The position numbers were made by a program, and so were the translations under genes. Positions 1 to 5,954 of a stretch of DNA of 7,256 bases are shown here, in pieces. Within the stretch, counting starts at the first letter, position 1. Each line of letters opens with the position of its first letter. Origin of the DNA: Candidatus Spyradenecus faecavium. GTDB taxonomy: Bacteria; Verrucomicrobiota; Kiritimatiellia; RFP12; DVOR01. A model generated the notes under the pieces. It was given only the letters and a program-made list of their open reading frames with translations, had not been told where the DNA came from and searched no databases. Location of the stretch: the NCBI GenBank assembly GCA_018713405.1, contig DVOR01000096.1, positions 1-7,256 of the forward strand, read 5' to 3'.

Positions 1-293
1 CCCACACCGTCCGCCGCGCCATCAACGAGGACCTCACCGCCGAGGACACCCCCGGCGGCGCCGCCCCCCAGGCGCCCGGCCAGCAACGCCGCGGCAAAGG
101 CCGCCACGCCCCGCCCAAAAAGCCCGCCCCCGCCTCCCTCGTCGCCGAGGCCGGCCTCGCCAAGGAGGACCTCCTCGAGGCCCTCGCCCGCCTGGAGGCC
201 GAGATGCGCCAGGCCGCCGAGGCCCTCGAGTTCGAGCGCGCCGCCCTCCTCCGCGACGAGCTCCGCGCCCTCCGCAAGGAGCACAGCCTTTGA
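1..293 (+). CDS. uvrB: UvrB, excinuclease ABC subunit B (C-terminal end only)
   Basis: This is the last 97 or so residues of the UvrB DNA-damage recognition helicase of nucleotide excision repair; the reading frame starts at base 3 and the gene is cut by the left window edge. The first visible residues, HTVRRAINEDL, match the end of the UvrB helicase region, where homologues read roughly 'GITPxTIxKxI'. A Gly/Pro/Lys/Arg-rich linker follows (about 12-48), and then a typical UVR motif helical hairpin (about 56-93) with LEAEMRQAAEALEFERAALLRDE, the segment that contacts UvrC. The stop is TGA at 291-293. The UVR motif alone also occurs in UvrC and McsA/ClpC-type proteins, but the position of the motif at the extreme C-terminus and the preceding TVRRAI segment favour UvrB. 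The linker is basic and Ala/Pro-rich, which differs from the acidic linkers I associate with the family, though linkers vary freely. Confidence 0.86.
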   Translation, partial: HTVRRAINEDLTAEDTPGGAAPQAPGQQRRGKGRHAPPKKPAPASLVAEAGLAKEDLLEALARLEAEMRQAAEALEFERAALLRDELRALRKEHSL

Positions 294-314
294 CCCCGTG
301 CGGCGGGGACGCGC

Positions 315-343
315 TTGCGCGAAGGGCGCGGGTGTGGCATAAT
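315..343 (+). promoter_or_regulatory. Predicted sigma-70-type promoter of the TPR gene
   Basis: A -35-like TTGCGC (315-320) is followed after exactly 17 bp by the -10-like CATAAT (338-343). A TG dinucleotide at 335-336 makes this an extended -10 (TGGCATAAT). It is one of the few AT-leaning spots in the 86-bp gap between uvrB and the TPR gene. Transcription would begin near 350, giving a leader of about 30 nt with a Shine-Dalgarno-like GGAAAGGAG at 363-371, 8 nt before the ATG. The match is by eye, so the promoter is a prediction. Confidence 0.55.
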
Positions 344-379
344 AAAGACACGTGACAGAATCGGAAAGGAGCCCTCCAA

Positions 380-1777
380 ATGGCAGAGAGCATGGCTGAT
401 TTGCAGAAGAAGATGAAGGCGCAGAACTTCCAGACGAAGGCGACGCAGGCGGCCGAGCGTGGGGCGTTGGACGTGGCGTTGTCGCTCTATCGCCAGGCGT
501 TGGCGCTGAGCCCGCACGACGAGAGCATCCGGCGGCAGTTCCACGAGACGCGCGTGCGCCAGTTCCTCCAGAAGAAGAAGGGCGGGCTGGGCGCGGCCTT
601 CGCCGAGATGGGCGCGCAGATGAAGCTCACCAAGGCCCAGGGCCTGATCAAGAAGGGCCAGCCGGAGGAGGCGTTGGAGCTGGCGGAGGAGGCGATGGAC
701 GCGAACCCGCTGTCGCCCAAGCTCAACGAGCTGTACTTCGACATCGCCCAGCGCACCAACCACCCCGAGGCGATGCTCTCGGCGATGGAGGCGCTCTCCG
801 CCGCCGCGCCGAACGACATCGACCTGATGCTGCGCCTGGGCAAGACCTATATGCAGGCCGGCGTCTACGGCCGCGCCCGCGACTGTTTCCAGAAGGCCGC
901 GCAGGCCAAGCCCTCGGATTTGGCCATCCAGAAGCTGCTGAAGGACGCGATGGCCCGCGACACCATGACGGCGGGCGGCTGGGAGGCCAACGCCGGCAAG
1001 CGCGGCGGCTTCCAGGCCCTCATCCGCGACAAGGAGCTCGCGGCCAAGCTCGACCGCGAGGCCAAGGCCCAGGTCACCGGCGACGACGCCGAGGCCGTCA
1101 TCGCGGAGGCCAAGGCCAAGATCGCCAAGGAGCCCAAGAACGTCAACTACTACCGCGGCCTGGCGCGTATCTACATCCAGAACAAGCGCTTCGACGAGGC
1201 CCTCGCGACCTTCGACGCCGCCCGGAAGGTGAACCCCTCCGACCCCGAGCTCGACCGCAACTGGGCCGACACCAAGATCAAGGCCTACGAGGCCGAGATC
1301 GAGGCCCTCCGCGCCGAGGGCAAGGAAGAGGAGGCCTACGACAAGGAGGTGGAGAAGGCCCAGTTCGCCTTCGACGACCTCCTCCGCCGCGTGGAGAGCT
1401 ACCCCAACGACCTGGGCCTGCGCTACGAGCTGGGCGTGGTCTACTATGACAACGAGGCCTACGACGACGCCATCCAGCAGTTCCAGCTGGCCCAGAAGAG
1501 CCCCAAGCACCGCCTGGAAGCGCTCTACTACCTGGCGTGCTGCTTCAAGGCCAAGGGCCAGCCCGACATGGCCGTGATGCAGCTCGAGGCCGCCAACAGC
1601 CAGCTGCCCACCATGGACGATCTGAAGAAGCGCGTGGTCTATACCCTCGGCGTCATCGCCGAGGAGGCCGGCGACAACGCCAAGGCCTTCGACTACTTCA
1701 AGGACGTGTACGCGGCCGACATCGGCTTCCTGGACATCGGCGAGCGCATGCAGCGTCTGCACGCCGCCGGAAAGTGA
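380..1777 (+). CDS. Tetratricopeptide-repeat (TPR) protein, function unknown
   Basis: This encodes a 465-residue soluble protein built largely of TPR-type helix pairs, which usually act as protein-protein docking surfaces. There is no signal peptide and no membrane segment, so it is probably cytoplasmic. TPR-like units can be seen at about 17-50 (AERGALDVALSLYRQALALSP), 84-115 (GQPEEALELAEEAMDANP), 148-181 (LGKTYMQAGVYGRARDCFQKAAQAKP), 255-288 (YIQNKRFDEALATFDAARKVNP), 345-378 (YYDNEAYDDAIQQFQLAQKSP), 380-410 and 417-450. A charged helical stretch at about 296-335, rich in Glu, Lys and Ala, separates the two repeat blocks, and a Gly-rich patch lies at 68-72 (KKGGLGAAF). No enzymatic domain is recognisable. 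The ATG at 380 has a good ribosome-binding site 8 nt upstream; an in-frame ATG at 392 is the alternative. The gene stands alone between its own promoter and terminator, so its neighbours give no functional hint. The first 60 or so codons use more GCG/TTG than the GCC/CTG-rich remainder. Confidence 0.88.
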   Translation: MAESMADLQKKMKAQNFQTKATQAAERGALDVALSLYRQALALSPHDESIRRQFHETRVRQFLQKKKGGLGAAFAEMGAQMKLTKAQGLIKKGQPEEALELAEEAMDANPLSPKLNELYFDIAQRTNHPEAMLSAMEALSAAAPNDIDLMLRLGKTYMQAGVYGRARDCFQKAAQAKPSDLAIQKLLKDAMARDTMTAGGWEANAGKRGGFQALIRDKELAAKLDREAKAQVTGDDAEAVIAEAKAKIAKEPKNVNYYRGLARIYIQNKRFDEALATFDAARKVNPSDPELDRNWADTKIKAYEAEIEALRAEGKEEEAYDKEVEKAQFAFDDLLRRVESYPNDLGLRYELGVVYYDNEAYDDAIQQFQLAQKSPKHRLEALYYLACCFKAKGQPDMAVMQLEAANSQLPTMDDLKKRVVYTLGVIAEEAGDNAKAFDYFKDVYAADIGFLDIGERMQRLHAAGK

Positions 1778-1797
1778 GCCTACCGACAGGTGCGAAG

Positions 1798-1827
1798 AGG
1801 CCCGCCGGAATCCCGGCGGGCCTTTTT
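1798..1827 (+). terminator. Rho-independent terminator of the TPR gene, possibly shared by the convergent operon
   Basis: A perfect 10-bp GC stem, GGCCCGCCGG (1799-1808) with CCGGCGGGCC (1813-1822), encloses an AATC tetraloop and is followed by TTTTT (1823-1827), 21 nt after the TPR stop codon. An extra A-T pair (1798/1823) can extend the stem. On the minus strand the same hairpin lies about 20 nt after the yggU stop, but is followed only by a short U-poor CTCTTC run, so termination in that direction should be weaker. Confidence 0.93.
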
Positions 1828-1841
1828 GGTGCCCCCGCGCC

Positions 1842-2123
1842 TCAGGGGGCGAGGCGGGCGCGGGCCTCCCCGGGCGGGAGGGCGACGGCGAAGCGCTTGA
1901 GGCGGGCGGTCTGCCCCGCAAGCAGGCGGACGTCGCCGCGCGGGACGCCGAGGGCCTCGGCGAGGAACCTGCGGGCGGCCTCGTTGGCCTTGCCGTCGAC
2001 GGGCGGGGCGGTGAGGGCGACGCGCAGCCAGCCCTCCTCCGCGCCGAGGATGGCGTCGCGCGAGGCGCGGGGCGTGACCTTGACGGTCAGGGCGCAACCC
2101 CCTTTGTAGGCCTCACACCACAT
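1842..2123 (-). CDS. yggU: YggU/DUF167 family protein (UPF0235)
   Basis: This encodes a small 93-residue protein of the DUF167/YggU family, which is widely conserved in bacteria and of uncertain biochemical role. The family signature is clear: LTVKVTPRASRDAILG near the N-terminus, then LRVALTAPPVDGKANEAARRFLAEALGVP and the closing VRLLAGQTARLKRFAV strand. The length matches E. coli YggU (96 residues). I chose the ATG at 2123 because it places about 11 residues before the first beta strand, as in YggU. It overlaps the end of the upstream yggT-like gene by 11 nt. A TTG at 2141 would add six residues but has no ribosome-binding site. A CTG at 2090 sits 7 nt behind AAAGGGGG and is a weaker alternative. 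Pairing with a YggT-type gene is a known arrangement in E. coli. Confidence 0.88.
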   Translation of the reverse strand: MWCEAYKGGCALTVKVTPRASRDAILGAEEGWLRVALTAPPVDGKANEAARRFLAEALGVPRGDVRLLAGQTARLKRFAVALPPGEARARLAP

Positions 2124-3030
2124 GGGCGAGCGCCCCGACAAGGAAGAGGAAGAGCCCGGCGAGAAGGCCGTGCGCCACGCCCAGCGCGACCATCGCCAAC
2201 AGCGGCGACAGGTCGAGCGGGCCCAGGCGCAGGTGCGGGACGCGGCCGCACAGCAGACGCAGGACGTCGGTCAGGAAGTAGGCCATCGGCGCCGCGCCCA
2301 TGAGGGAGGCGACCGCGAGGATGAGCCAGAAGAGGAGGATGTAGTCGCGGAGCTGCCCGAGGACGTTCAGCACCGTCATCCCGGCGAGCAGGAAGGCCTG
2401 CAGGAAGGCCGGGAAGGCCTCCGCCCGCAAGAAGGCGGGCATGGCCTCGCCGCCGGGCAGCTTCGCGCCCATCTGCGCCACCATCTCGAAGAGCGGGTAG
2501 CGCACGCCGTCGGCGCAGACGAAGGCCACGGCCACGTAAAGCAGCGCCAGCGCGAAGAGGACCAAGGCCTGCAGGGGCAGACCCAGCCCCGTGAAGGGCC
2601 GACCCGCCAGCCGCAGCAGCTCGCCGGCGTAGCCCGTGAGCGGACGGCCCAGGAGCCACAGGCGCAGCAGGAAGGCGCCCGCGAGCAACGCCACGTAGAA
2701 GCCCACGAAGTCAAGCGCGGCCAGCCCCAGCCAGCCCAGGAAGCCCCGCGCCGGGAAGGTGAAGACCGCCGTCCCCGCCACGGTGAGCGTCGGCCCGCCC
2801 AGGCGCGTCAGCGCGGCCGCGCACGCCGCCAGGTCCAGCGCCAGCAGGAAGAGGCAGAGCGGCTTGTCCGGCAGGCGCACGCCGGCGCGCACGAAGTTGA
2901 GCAGGCGCGCCAACAGCGCCCCCGTCGTGGCGGCGTAGGGGTTCAGGAGCACGAAGCGCTCCGGCAGCGTCAGGCGCACCAGCAGGATCAGCGCGAGGAG
3001 GTGCAGCAGGGCGAGCAGGAACGCGGCCAT
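2113..3030 (-). CDS. yggT: YggT-family integral membrane protein, enlarged
   Basis: This encodes a 305-residue, very hydrophobic protein with about six or seven predicted membrane segments (roughly 3-18, 57-75, 98-125, 150-172, 205-224, 228-246 and 274-300). YggT proteins carry a repeated unit of an NPY-type start, an amphipathic helix and a Pro-rich turn before the next membrane helix. Here such units are visible at 28-54 (LLNPYAATTGALLARLLNFV to VRLP) and at 246-276 (AYFLTDVLRLLCGRVPHLRLGPLDLSP, with the characteristic GxxDLSP). A weaker third lies at 128-152 (GELLRLAGRPFTGLGLP). E. coli YggT is about 188 residues with two units, so this form is longer. The role of the family is not settled; links to osmotic tolerance and to cell division or membrane-protein placement have been proposed. 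The start ATG overlaps the coaX stop (TGATG), with a weak GGGGG 9 nt upstream. The adjoining yggU supports the assignment. Confidence 0.72.
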   Translation of the reverse strand: MAAFLLALLHLLALILLVRLTLPERFVLLNPYAATTGALLARLLNFVRAGVRLPDKPLCLFLLALDLAACAAALTRLGGPTLTVAGTAVFTFPARGFLGWLGLAALDFVGFYVALLAGAFLLRLWLLGRPLTGYAGELLRLAGRPFTGLGLPLQALVLFALALLYVAVAFVCADGVRYPLFEMVAQMGAKLPGGEAMPAFLRAEAFPAFLQAFLLAGMTVLNVLGQLRDYILLFWLILAVASLMGAAPMAYFLTDVLRLLCGRVPHLRLGPLDLSPLLAMVALGVAHGLLAGLFLFLVGALAHVV

Positions 3031-3785
3031 CAGTCGGCGCCCCCGTTCTCGAAGATGACCCCCAGGCCGAAGAGCGTCAGCGTCGGGTCGATGGCATACT
3101 CCAGGCCCGCGCCGTCGAGCACCCAGCCGGCGTAGCCGCCCGTGGCGACCACCCGCGCCTGGCCGCCGAAGGGCCGCTGCAGGTGCTCCACCAGCTCGCG
3201 CACGATGCCGCGATAGCCCACGCGCGCGCCGAGGGCGATGGCCTCCTCGGTGCTCTTGCCGATCTCGGGCGTCTCGCCGCCCAGGGCCACCTCCGGCAGC
3301 AACGCGGTCTTCTCGTGCAGGTAGGAGGTCATCAGCGGCAGGCCCGGGGTGATCACGCCGCCCACGTAGGCCGGGCGCGCGTCCAGCACCTCAAAGTTCA
3401 GCGCCGTGCCGAAATCCACCACGATGAGCGGCGCGCCGTAGCGCGCCAGCCCGCCCGCGGCGTCGGCCAGGCGGTCGGCGCCCACGCGCTCGGGGTGCGG
3501 GTAGTCCAGCGCGAAGCCCAGCGGGCTCTCGTGCGTCACGAAGCGCGGCCTGCAGCCCAGCGCCTCCTCGATCAGCGCGCGCCACTTGGCGTTCGCCTTG
3601 GGCACCACCGAGGCGATGGAGACCCCCTCCACGCCCCCCAGCGACACCAGGCGCGCCAGGTCGGCGCACGCCTCGGGGTTCGCCAGCACGCCGCCGGCCA
3701 CCCGCGAGACGCGCGACACCCGCCCGTCCTCGTAGAGGCCGAGCGTGGTCGACGTGTTCCCCACGTCCACGCACAGCAGGCGCAT
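3030..3785 (-). CDS. coaX: Type III pantothenate kinase (CoaX)
   Basis: CoaX phosphorylates pantothenate with ATP, the first committed step of coenzyme A synthesis, in the cytoplasm; the type III enzyme belongs to the ASKHA fold and usually needs a monovalent cation. The 251-residue length is normal. Family motifs are complete: the phosphate-binding DVGNT at 7-11, VGADR at 101-105 with D104 as the expected catalytic base, VDFGTAL at 123-129, GGVITPGL at 142-149, GKSTEEAI at 176-183 and ATGG at 214-217. The frame stays open upstream to about 4133, but the extension is Arg/Gly-rich out-of-frame nadC sequence. The ATG at 3785 begins the conserved first strand MRLLCVDVGNT and has GGAG 9 nt upstream. 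It shares one base with the nadC stop (TGATG). No birA gene accompanies it, so any biotin ligase or other pantothenate kinase must be elsewhere. Confidence 0.95.
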   Translation of the reverse strand: MRLLCVDVGNTSTTLGLYEDGRVSRVSRVAGGVLANPEACADLARLVSLGGVEGVSIASVVPKANAKWRALIEEALGCRPRFVTHESPLGFALDYPHPERVGADRLADAAGGLARYGAPLIVVDFGTALNFEVLDARPAYVGGVITPGLPLMTSYLHEKTALLPEVALGGETPEIGKSTEEAIALGARVGYRGIVRELVEHLQRPFGGQARVVATGGYAGWVLDGAGLEYAIDPTLTLFGLGVIFENGGAD

Positions 3786-4675
3786 CAGATGGCGCTCCAC
3801 TCGAGGGCCAGGTCGACGCTCGGGGCGGAGTGGGTCAGCGCGCCCACGCTCAGCGCGTCCACGCCGGTGGCGGCGATGGCGTTGGCCGTCTGCAGGTTGA
3901 TCCCGCCCGAGGCCTCGAGCTTGGTCTTCTTGCCGGAGGCGCGGACGATTTGGACGCACTCGCGCATGAGGTCGGCGTCCATGTTGTCGAGCATGATCCA
4001 CTCGGGCTCGGCGCGCAGGGCCGATTCCAGCTCGGCCTTGCTCTCGACCTCGATTTCCACGGCCAAGAGGGGATAAGCCTTGCGCGCGGCCTCGACGGCC
4101 AGGTCCAGGCGGTTCGGGTCGCCGCCGGCCCACAGGCGCCGGTGGTTGTCCTTCATCAGGATGCGGTCATAGAGGCCGAAGCGGTGGTTCGCGCCGCCGC
4201 CGCAACGCACCGCGAACTTCTCGAAGATGCGCAGGCAGGGCGTGGTCTTGCGGGTGTCCAGCACCAGGCAGTCATAGGGCTTCACCGCCTCGACGAAGCG
4301 GTGCGTCAGCGTGGCGGTGCCGCACATCCGCTGGATGAAGTTCAGCGCCGTGCGCTCGGCGGTGAGGATGGCCCGCGCGCGCCCCGTGAAACGCGCCAGC
4401 ACGCTGCCCTTGGGCGCGAGCGAGCCGTTCGGGATGAGCACCTCGCTGGTCAGCGTGGGGTCAAGCAGGCTGAGCACGAAGAGCGCCACGTTCAGGCCGG
4501 CCACGCAACACTCCTCGCGGGCCTGGATCTCGCCGGTGGCCATCACGTCCGGGCCCACCAACGCCAGGGTCGTGGCGTCGCCGGAGCCGATGTCTTCCTT
4601 GAGCGCGGCCTTGATGGCGAGCACCGCGCGCGAGTCTTTGGTGATGTCGGGGAGGGATTCGGGGTTCGGATGCAT
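3785..4675 (-). CDS. nadC: Quinolinate phosphoribosyltransferase, carboxylating (NadC)
   Basis: NadC converts quinolinate and phosphoribosyl pyrophosphate to nicotinate mononucleotide, releasing CO2 and pyrophosphate, at the junction of de novo NAD synthesis. The 296 residues match the family (about 280-300). Visible motifs in order are EDIGSGDATT (27-36), AERTALNFIQRMCGTAT (106-122), DTRKTTP (140-146), GGGANHRFGLYDRILMKDNH (159-178, with the PRPP and quinolinate binding residues H164, R165 and K175), EIEVES (207-212), MLDN (228-231) and LEASGGI (253-259), closing with SVGALTHS. The usual Gly in TRKTTPG is Cys147 here, a mild substitution. The start ATG has a strong GGAGGA (4682-4687) 6 nt upstream. 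NadA and NadB, which supply quinolinate, are not in the window. The next gene, coaX, overlaps by one base, joining two cofactor pathways. Confidence 0.96.
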   Translation of the reverse strand: MHPNPESLPDITKDSRAVLAIKAALKEDIGSGDATTLALVGPDVMATGEIQAREECCVAGLNVALFVLSLLDPTLTSEVLIPNGSLAPKGSVLARFTGRARAILTAERTALNFIQRMCGTATLTHRFVEAVKPYDCLVLDTRKTTPCLRIFEKFAVRCGGGANHRFGLYDRILMKDNHRRLWAGGDPNRLDLAVEAARKAYPLLAVEIEVESKAELESALRAEPEWIMLDNMDADLMRECVQIVRASGKKTKLEASGGINLQTANAIAATGVDALSVGALTHSAPSVDLALEWSAI

Positions 4676-4681
4676 GGGGGA

Positions 4682-4687
4682 TCCTCC
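4682..4687 (-). promoter_or_regulatory. Strong ribosome-binding site of nadC
   Basis: GGAGGA on the minus strand lies 6 nt before the nadC ATG, inside the 20-nt gap after the M42 stop. It is the strongest Shine-Dalgarno match within the operon. The downstream genes coaX and yggT-like have weaker sites (GGAG and GGGGG) and overlap their neighbours, which suggests they rely on coupling. Confidence 0.7.
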
Positions 4688-4695
4688 GCTGTCGG

Positions 4696-5775
4696 TTACA
4701 GTTCAGGCGTCAAATCAGGGTTCTCCGGCAGGCCGCCGATGAGGGCGCAAAGCAGCCGGATGATGCGCTCCACGTCGTCCAGGTCGACGACCTCGACGGG
4801 GCTGTGCATGTAGCGCAGAGGGATGGAGACAAGGGCGACGGCCGCGCCCCCGCGCTGCAGGCGCATGGAATAGGCGTTGTTGCCCGCGGCCCGCGCCCGC
4901 ACCTGCGCCTGCAACGGGATGCCCTCCTGCCGCGCCGCCGCCTCCAGCAGCGCGCGCAGCTTGGGGTTGTAGAGCGGGCCCACGCCCAGGATGGGGCCGC
5001 CGCCCAGGCGCACGTCGCCCATCTTCCGGCGGTCGGCCGGCGTCGCGTCGGTCGCGAAGCCCACGTCCAGGCAGATGCCGATGTCCGGCGCCACCGCGTA
5101 AGCCGCCGTCTGCCCGCCGATCAGCCCCAGCTCCTCCTGCACGCTCCCCACCAGGTGCAACGCCACGTTCAGCGGCGCCAACGGCTCCTCCGCCAAACGC
5201 CGCACCACCTCCGTCGCGATGAAGGCGCCGATCCGGTTGTCGAAGCCCCGGCACGAGACACGGCTGCCCGCGAGCGGACGCCACCCCGCGTCCACCACCG
5301 CCGGCGCGCCCAACGCCACCAGGCTCTCGGCCTCGGCCTTCGAGCGCGCGCCGATGTCCACCGGCGCGTCGGCCAGCTCCTTGGGCGCCACATTGTCGCG
5401 CTCCTTCGGCCCCATCAGGTGAGGCGGGCGCACGCCGAAGACGCCGTTCACCGGCCCCTCGCGCCCCTGGATGACCACCCGCTCCCCCGCCACCGTCGGG
5501 ATCGTCACCCCGCCGTTCGGAATCAGATAAAGGAAACCCTGCTCGTCGATGTACGACACCAGGAAGCCGATTTCGTCGCAATGCGCCTCGAGCATCACCT
5601 TGACGGGCGCGCCCTCGTTCACCACCGCGTGCAGATTCCCATGCACGTCAAAGGCGCACGCCACCCCGGCGCCGGCCAACCGCCGCGCCATCACCCGCTG
5701 GCCGTCCTGCTCGAACCCACTCGGGGCACGGCACGCCACCAGCTCCTTCAGAAACGCCATCGCCTGCTTGTCCAT
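4696..5775 (-). CDS. M42-family metallo-aminopeptidase (glutamyl aminopeptidase/TET-like)
   Basis: This encodes a 359-residue cytoplasmic dinuclear-metal aminopeptidase of peptidase family M42 (PepA/FrvX/YsdC/TET type), which trims N-terminal residues from peptides and commonly forms dodecamers. The metal site is intact: H65 and D67 in AHCDEIG, D179 in FDNR, catalytic E214 with ligand E215 in QEE, D237 in LDVG and H324 in YMHSPVEV. The N-terminal FLKELVACRAPSGFE motif is also typical. One segment departs from the family: where most members read about G-T-D-A-x-x-I, this protein has GNNAYSM (298-304), though the next stretch, VSIPLRYMHSP, is standard. The ATG at 5775 has GAGGAG (5782-5787) 6 nt upstream. 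It is the first gene of the operon, 20 nt before nadC. Substrate preference (Glu, Lys, Leu) cannot be read from the sequence. Confidence 0.93.
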   Translation of the reverse strand: MDKQAMAFLKELVACRAPSGFEQDGQRVMARRLAGAGVACAFDVHGNLHAVVNEGAPVKVMLEAHCDEIGFLVSYIDEQGFLYLIPNGGVTIPTVAGERVVIQGREGPVNGVFGVRPPHLMGPKERDNVAPKELADAPVDIGARSKAEAESLVALGAPAVVDAGWRPLAGSRVSCRGFDNRIGAFIATEVVRRLAEEPLAPLNVALHLVGSVQEELGLIGGQTAAYAVAPDIGICLDVGFATDATPADRRKMGDVRLGGGPILGVGPLYNPKLRALLEAAARQEGIPLQAQVRARAAGNNAYSMRLQRGGAAVALVSIPLRYMHSPVEVVDLDDVERIIRLLCALIGGLPENPDLTPEL

Positions 5776-5800
5776 CGCACGCTCCTCAATGTTTCACCAT

Positions 5801-5809
5801 ACTATAGCA
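5801..5809 (-). promoter_or_regulatory. Extended -10 promoter element for the M42-nadC-coaX operon
   Basis: Read on the minus strand, TGCTATAGT holds a five-of-six match to TATAAT (TATAGT, 5806 to 5801) preceded by TG at the extended -10 position. The expected start point near 5794 gives a leader of about 18 nt containing the GAGGAG ribosome-binding site. The -35 position (about 5824-5829, GCGCGG on the minus strand) is poor, consistent with reliance on the extended -10 or on an activator. The 22-bp dyad array begins exactly at this -35 position. Confidence 0.6.
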
Positions 5810-5828
5810 CATCCCGCCTTCCACCGCG

Positions 5829-5937
5829 CGAAACCCTAAGGGGTCCGAGGCGAAACCCTAAGGGGTCCGAGGCGAAACCCTAAGGGTTCCGACCCCAAAC
5901 CCTAAGGGTTTCGACCCAAACCTTAAGGGTTTCGAGG
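5829..5937. repeat. Five tandem copies of a 22-bp dyad-containing repeat
   Basis: The units are 5829-5850, 5851-5872, 5873-5894, 5895-5916 and 5917-5937 (the last one is 21 bp). Units 1 and 2 are identical. All contain a core related to the odd-centred palindrome AAACCCTAAGGGTTT, flanked by CG on both sides in several copies. Unit 4 has perfect 7-bp arms, unit 3 has 6-bp inner arms, units 1 and 2 have mismatches at A/G and A/C, and unit 5 has a TTAA centre. Spacing of 22 bp is close to two DNA helical turns, so every dyad would face the same side of the helix. There are no unique spacers. Confidence 0.92.
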
Positions 5938-5953
5938 GGTGCTCCGCACCCCT
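5935..5953. repeat. Perfect 8-bp palindrome with 3-nt loop (hairpin A)
   Basis: AGGGGTGC (5935-5942) pairs with GCACCCCT (5946-5953) around a TCC loop. It overlaps the end of the last 22-bp repeat unit. It has no following T-run on either strand, so it is not a convincing terminator. Confidence 0.85.
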
Positions 5954-5954
5954 G

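Larger units (their letters stand above)
1842..5775 (-). other. Predicted five-gene operon: M42 peptidase - nadC - coaX - yggT-like - yggU-like
   Basis: All five genes lie on the minus strand with gaps or overlaps of +20, -1, -1 and -11 nt. Two junctions have the TGATG form, in which the stop of one gene shares its A with the next ATG (nadC/coaX at 3785 and coaX/yggT at 3030), a layout typical of translational coupling. The only promoter I can support is ahead of the M42 gene, and the only terminator-like hairpin beyond the last gene is the one at 1798-1827. A separate promoter inside the end of the M42 gene cannot be excluded. Confidence 0.75.

Noticed and set aside
294..308. Terminator after uvrB
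   Set aside because: CCCCG/CGGGG can form a 5-bp stem but no T-run follows, and it lies just before the promoter of the next gene.
34..393. Minus-strand open frame opposite uvrB
   Set aside because: Arg/Gly-rich antisense translation; the plus strand encodes the recognisable UVR motif.
2124..2141. TTG start for the YggU-like protein
   Set aside because: No ribosome-binding site precedes it and the ATG at 2123 gives the expected family length.
2122..3135. Long plus-strand open frame of 337 codons opposite the yggT-like gene
   Set aside because: Its Gln/Glu/Arg/His-rich composition is what the antisense of a Leu/Ala/Val-rich, GC-rich membrane-protein gene produces; it has no domain and the minus-strand frame has family motifs.
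3786..4133. N-terminal extension of CoaX upstream of the ATG at 3785
   Set aside because: The extension lies wholly within nadC in another frame, is Arg/Gly-rich, and CoaX proteins begin at the MRLLCVDVGNT strand.
3183..4813. Plus-strand open frames opposite coaX and nadC
   Set aside because: Low-complexity antisense frames of high-GC genes; the minus-strand proteins show complete enzyme motifs.
4804..5883. Plus-strand open frame of 359 codons opposite the M42 gene
   Set aside because: His/Arg/Gln-rich antisense translation with no recognisable family, running into the repeat array.
5829..5937. Possible CRISPR array
   Set aside because: The 22-bp units follow one another with no unique spacers and no cas genes are present.
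5829..5937. Telomere-like CCCTAAA motif
   Set aside because: The motif appears only as half of a palindrome within 22-bp units, not as a head-to-tail heptamer array, and the flanking genes are ordinary bacterial ones.
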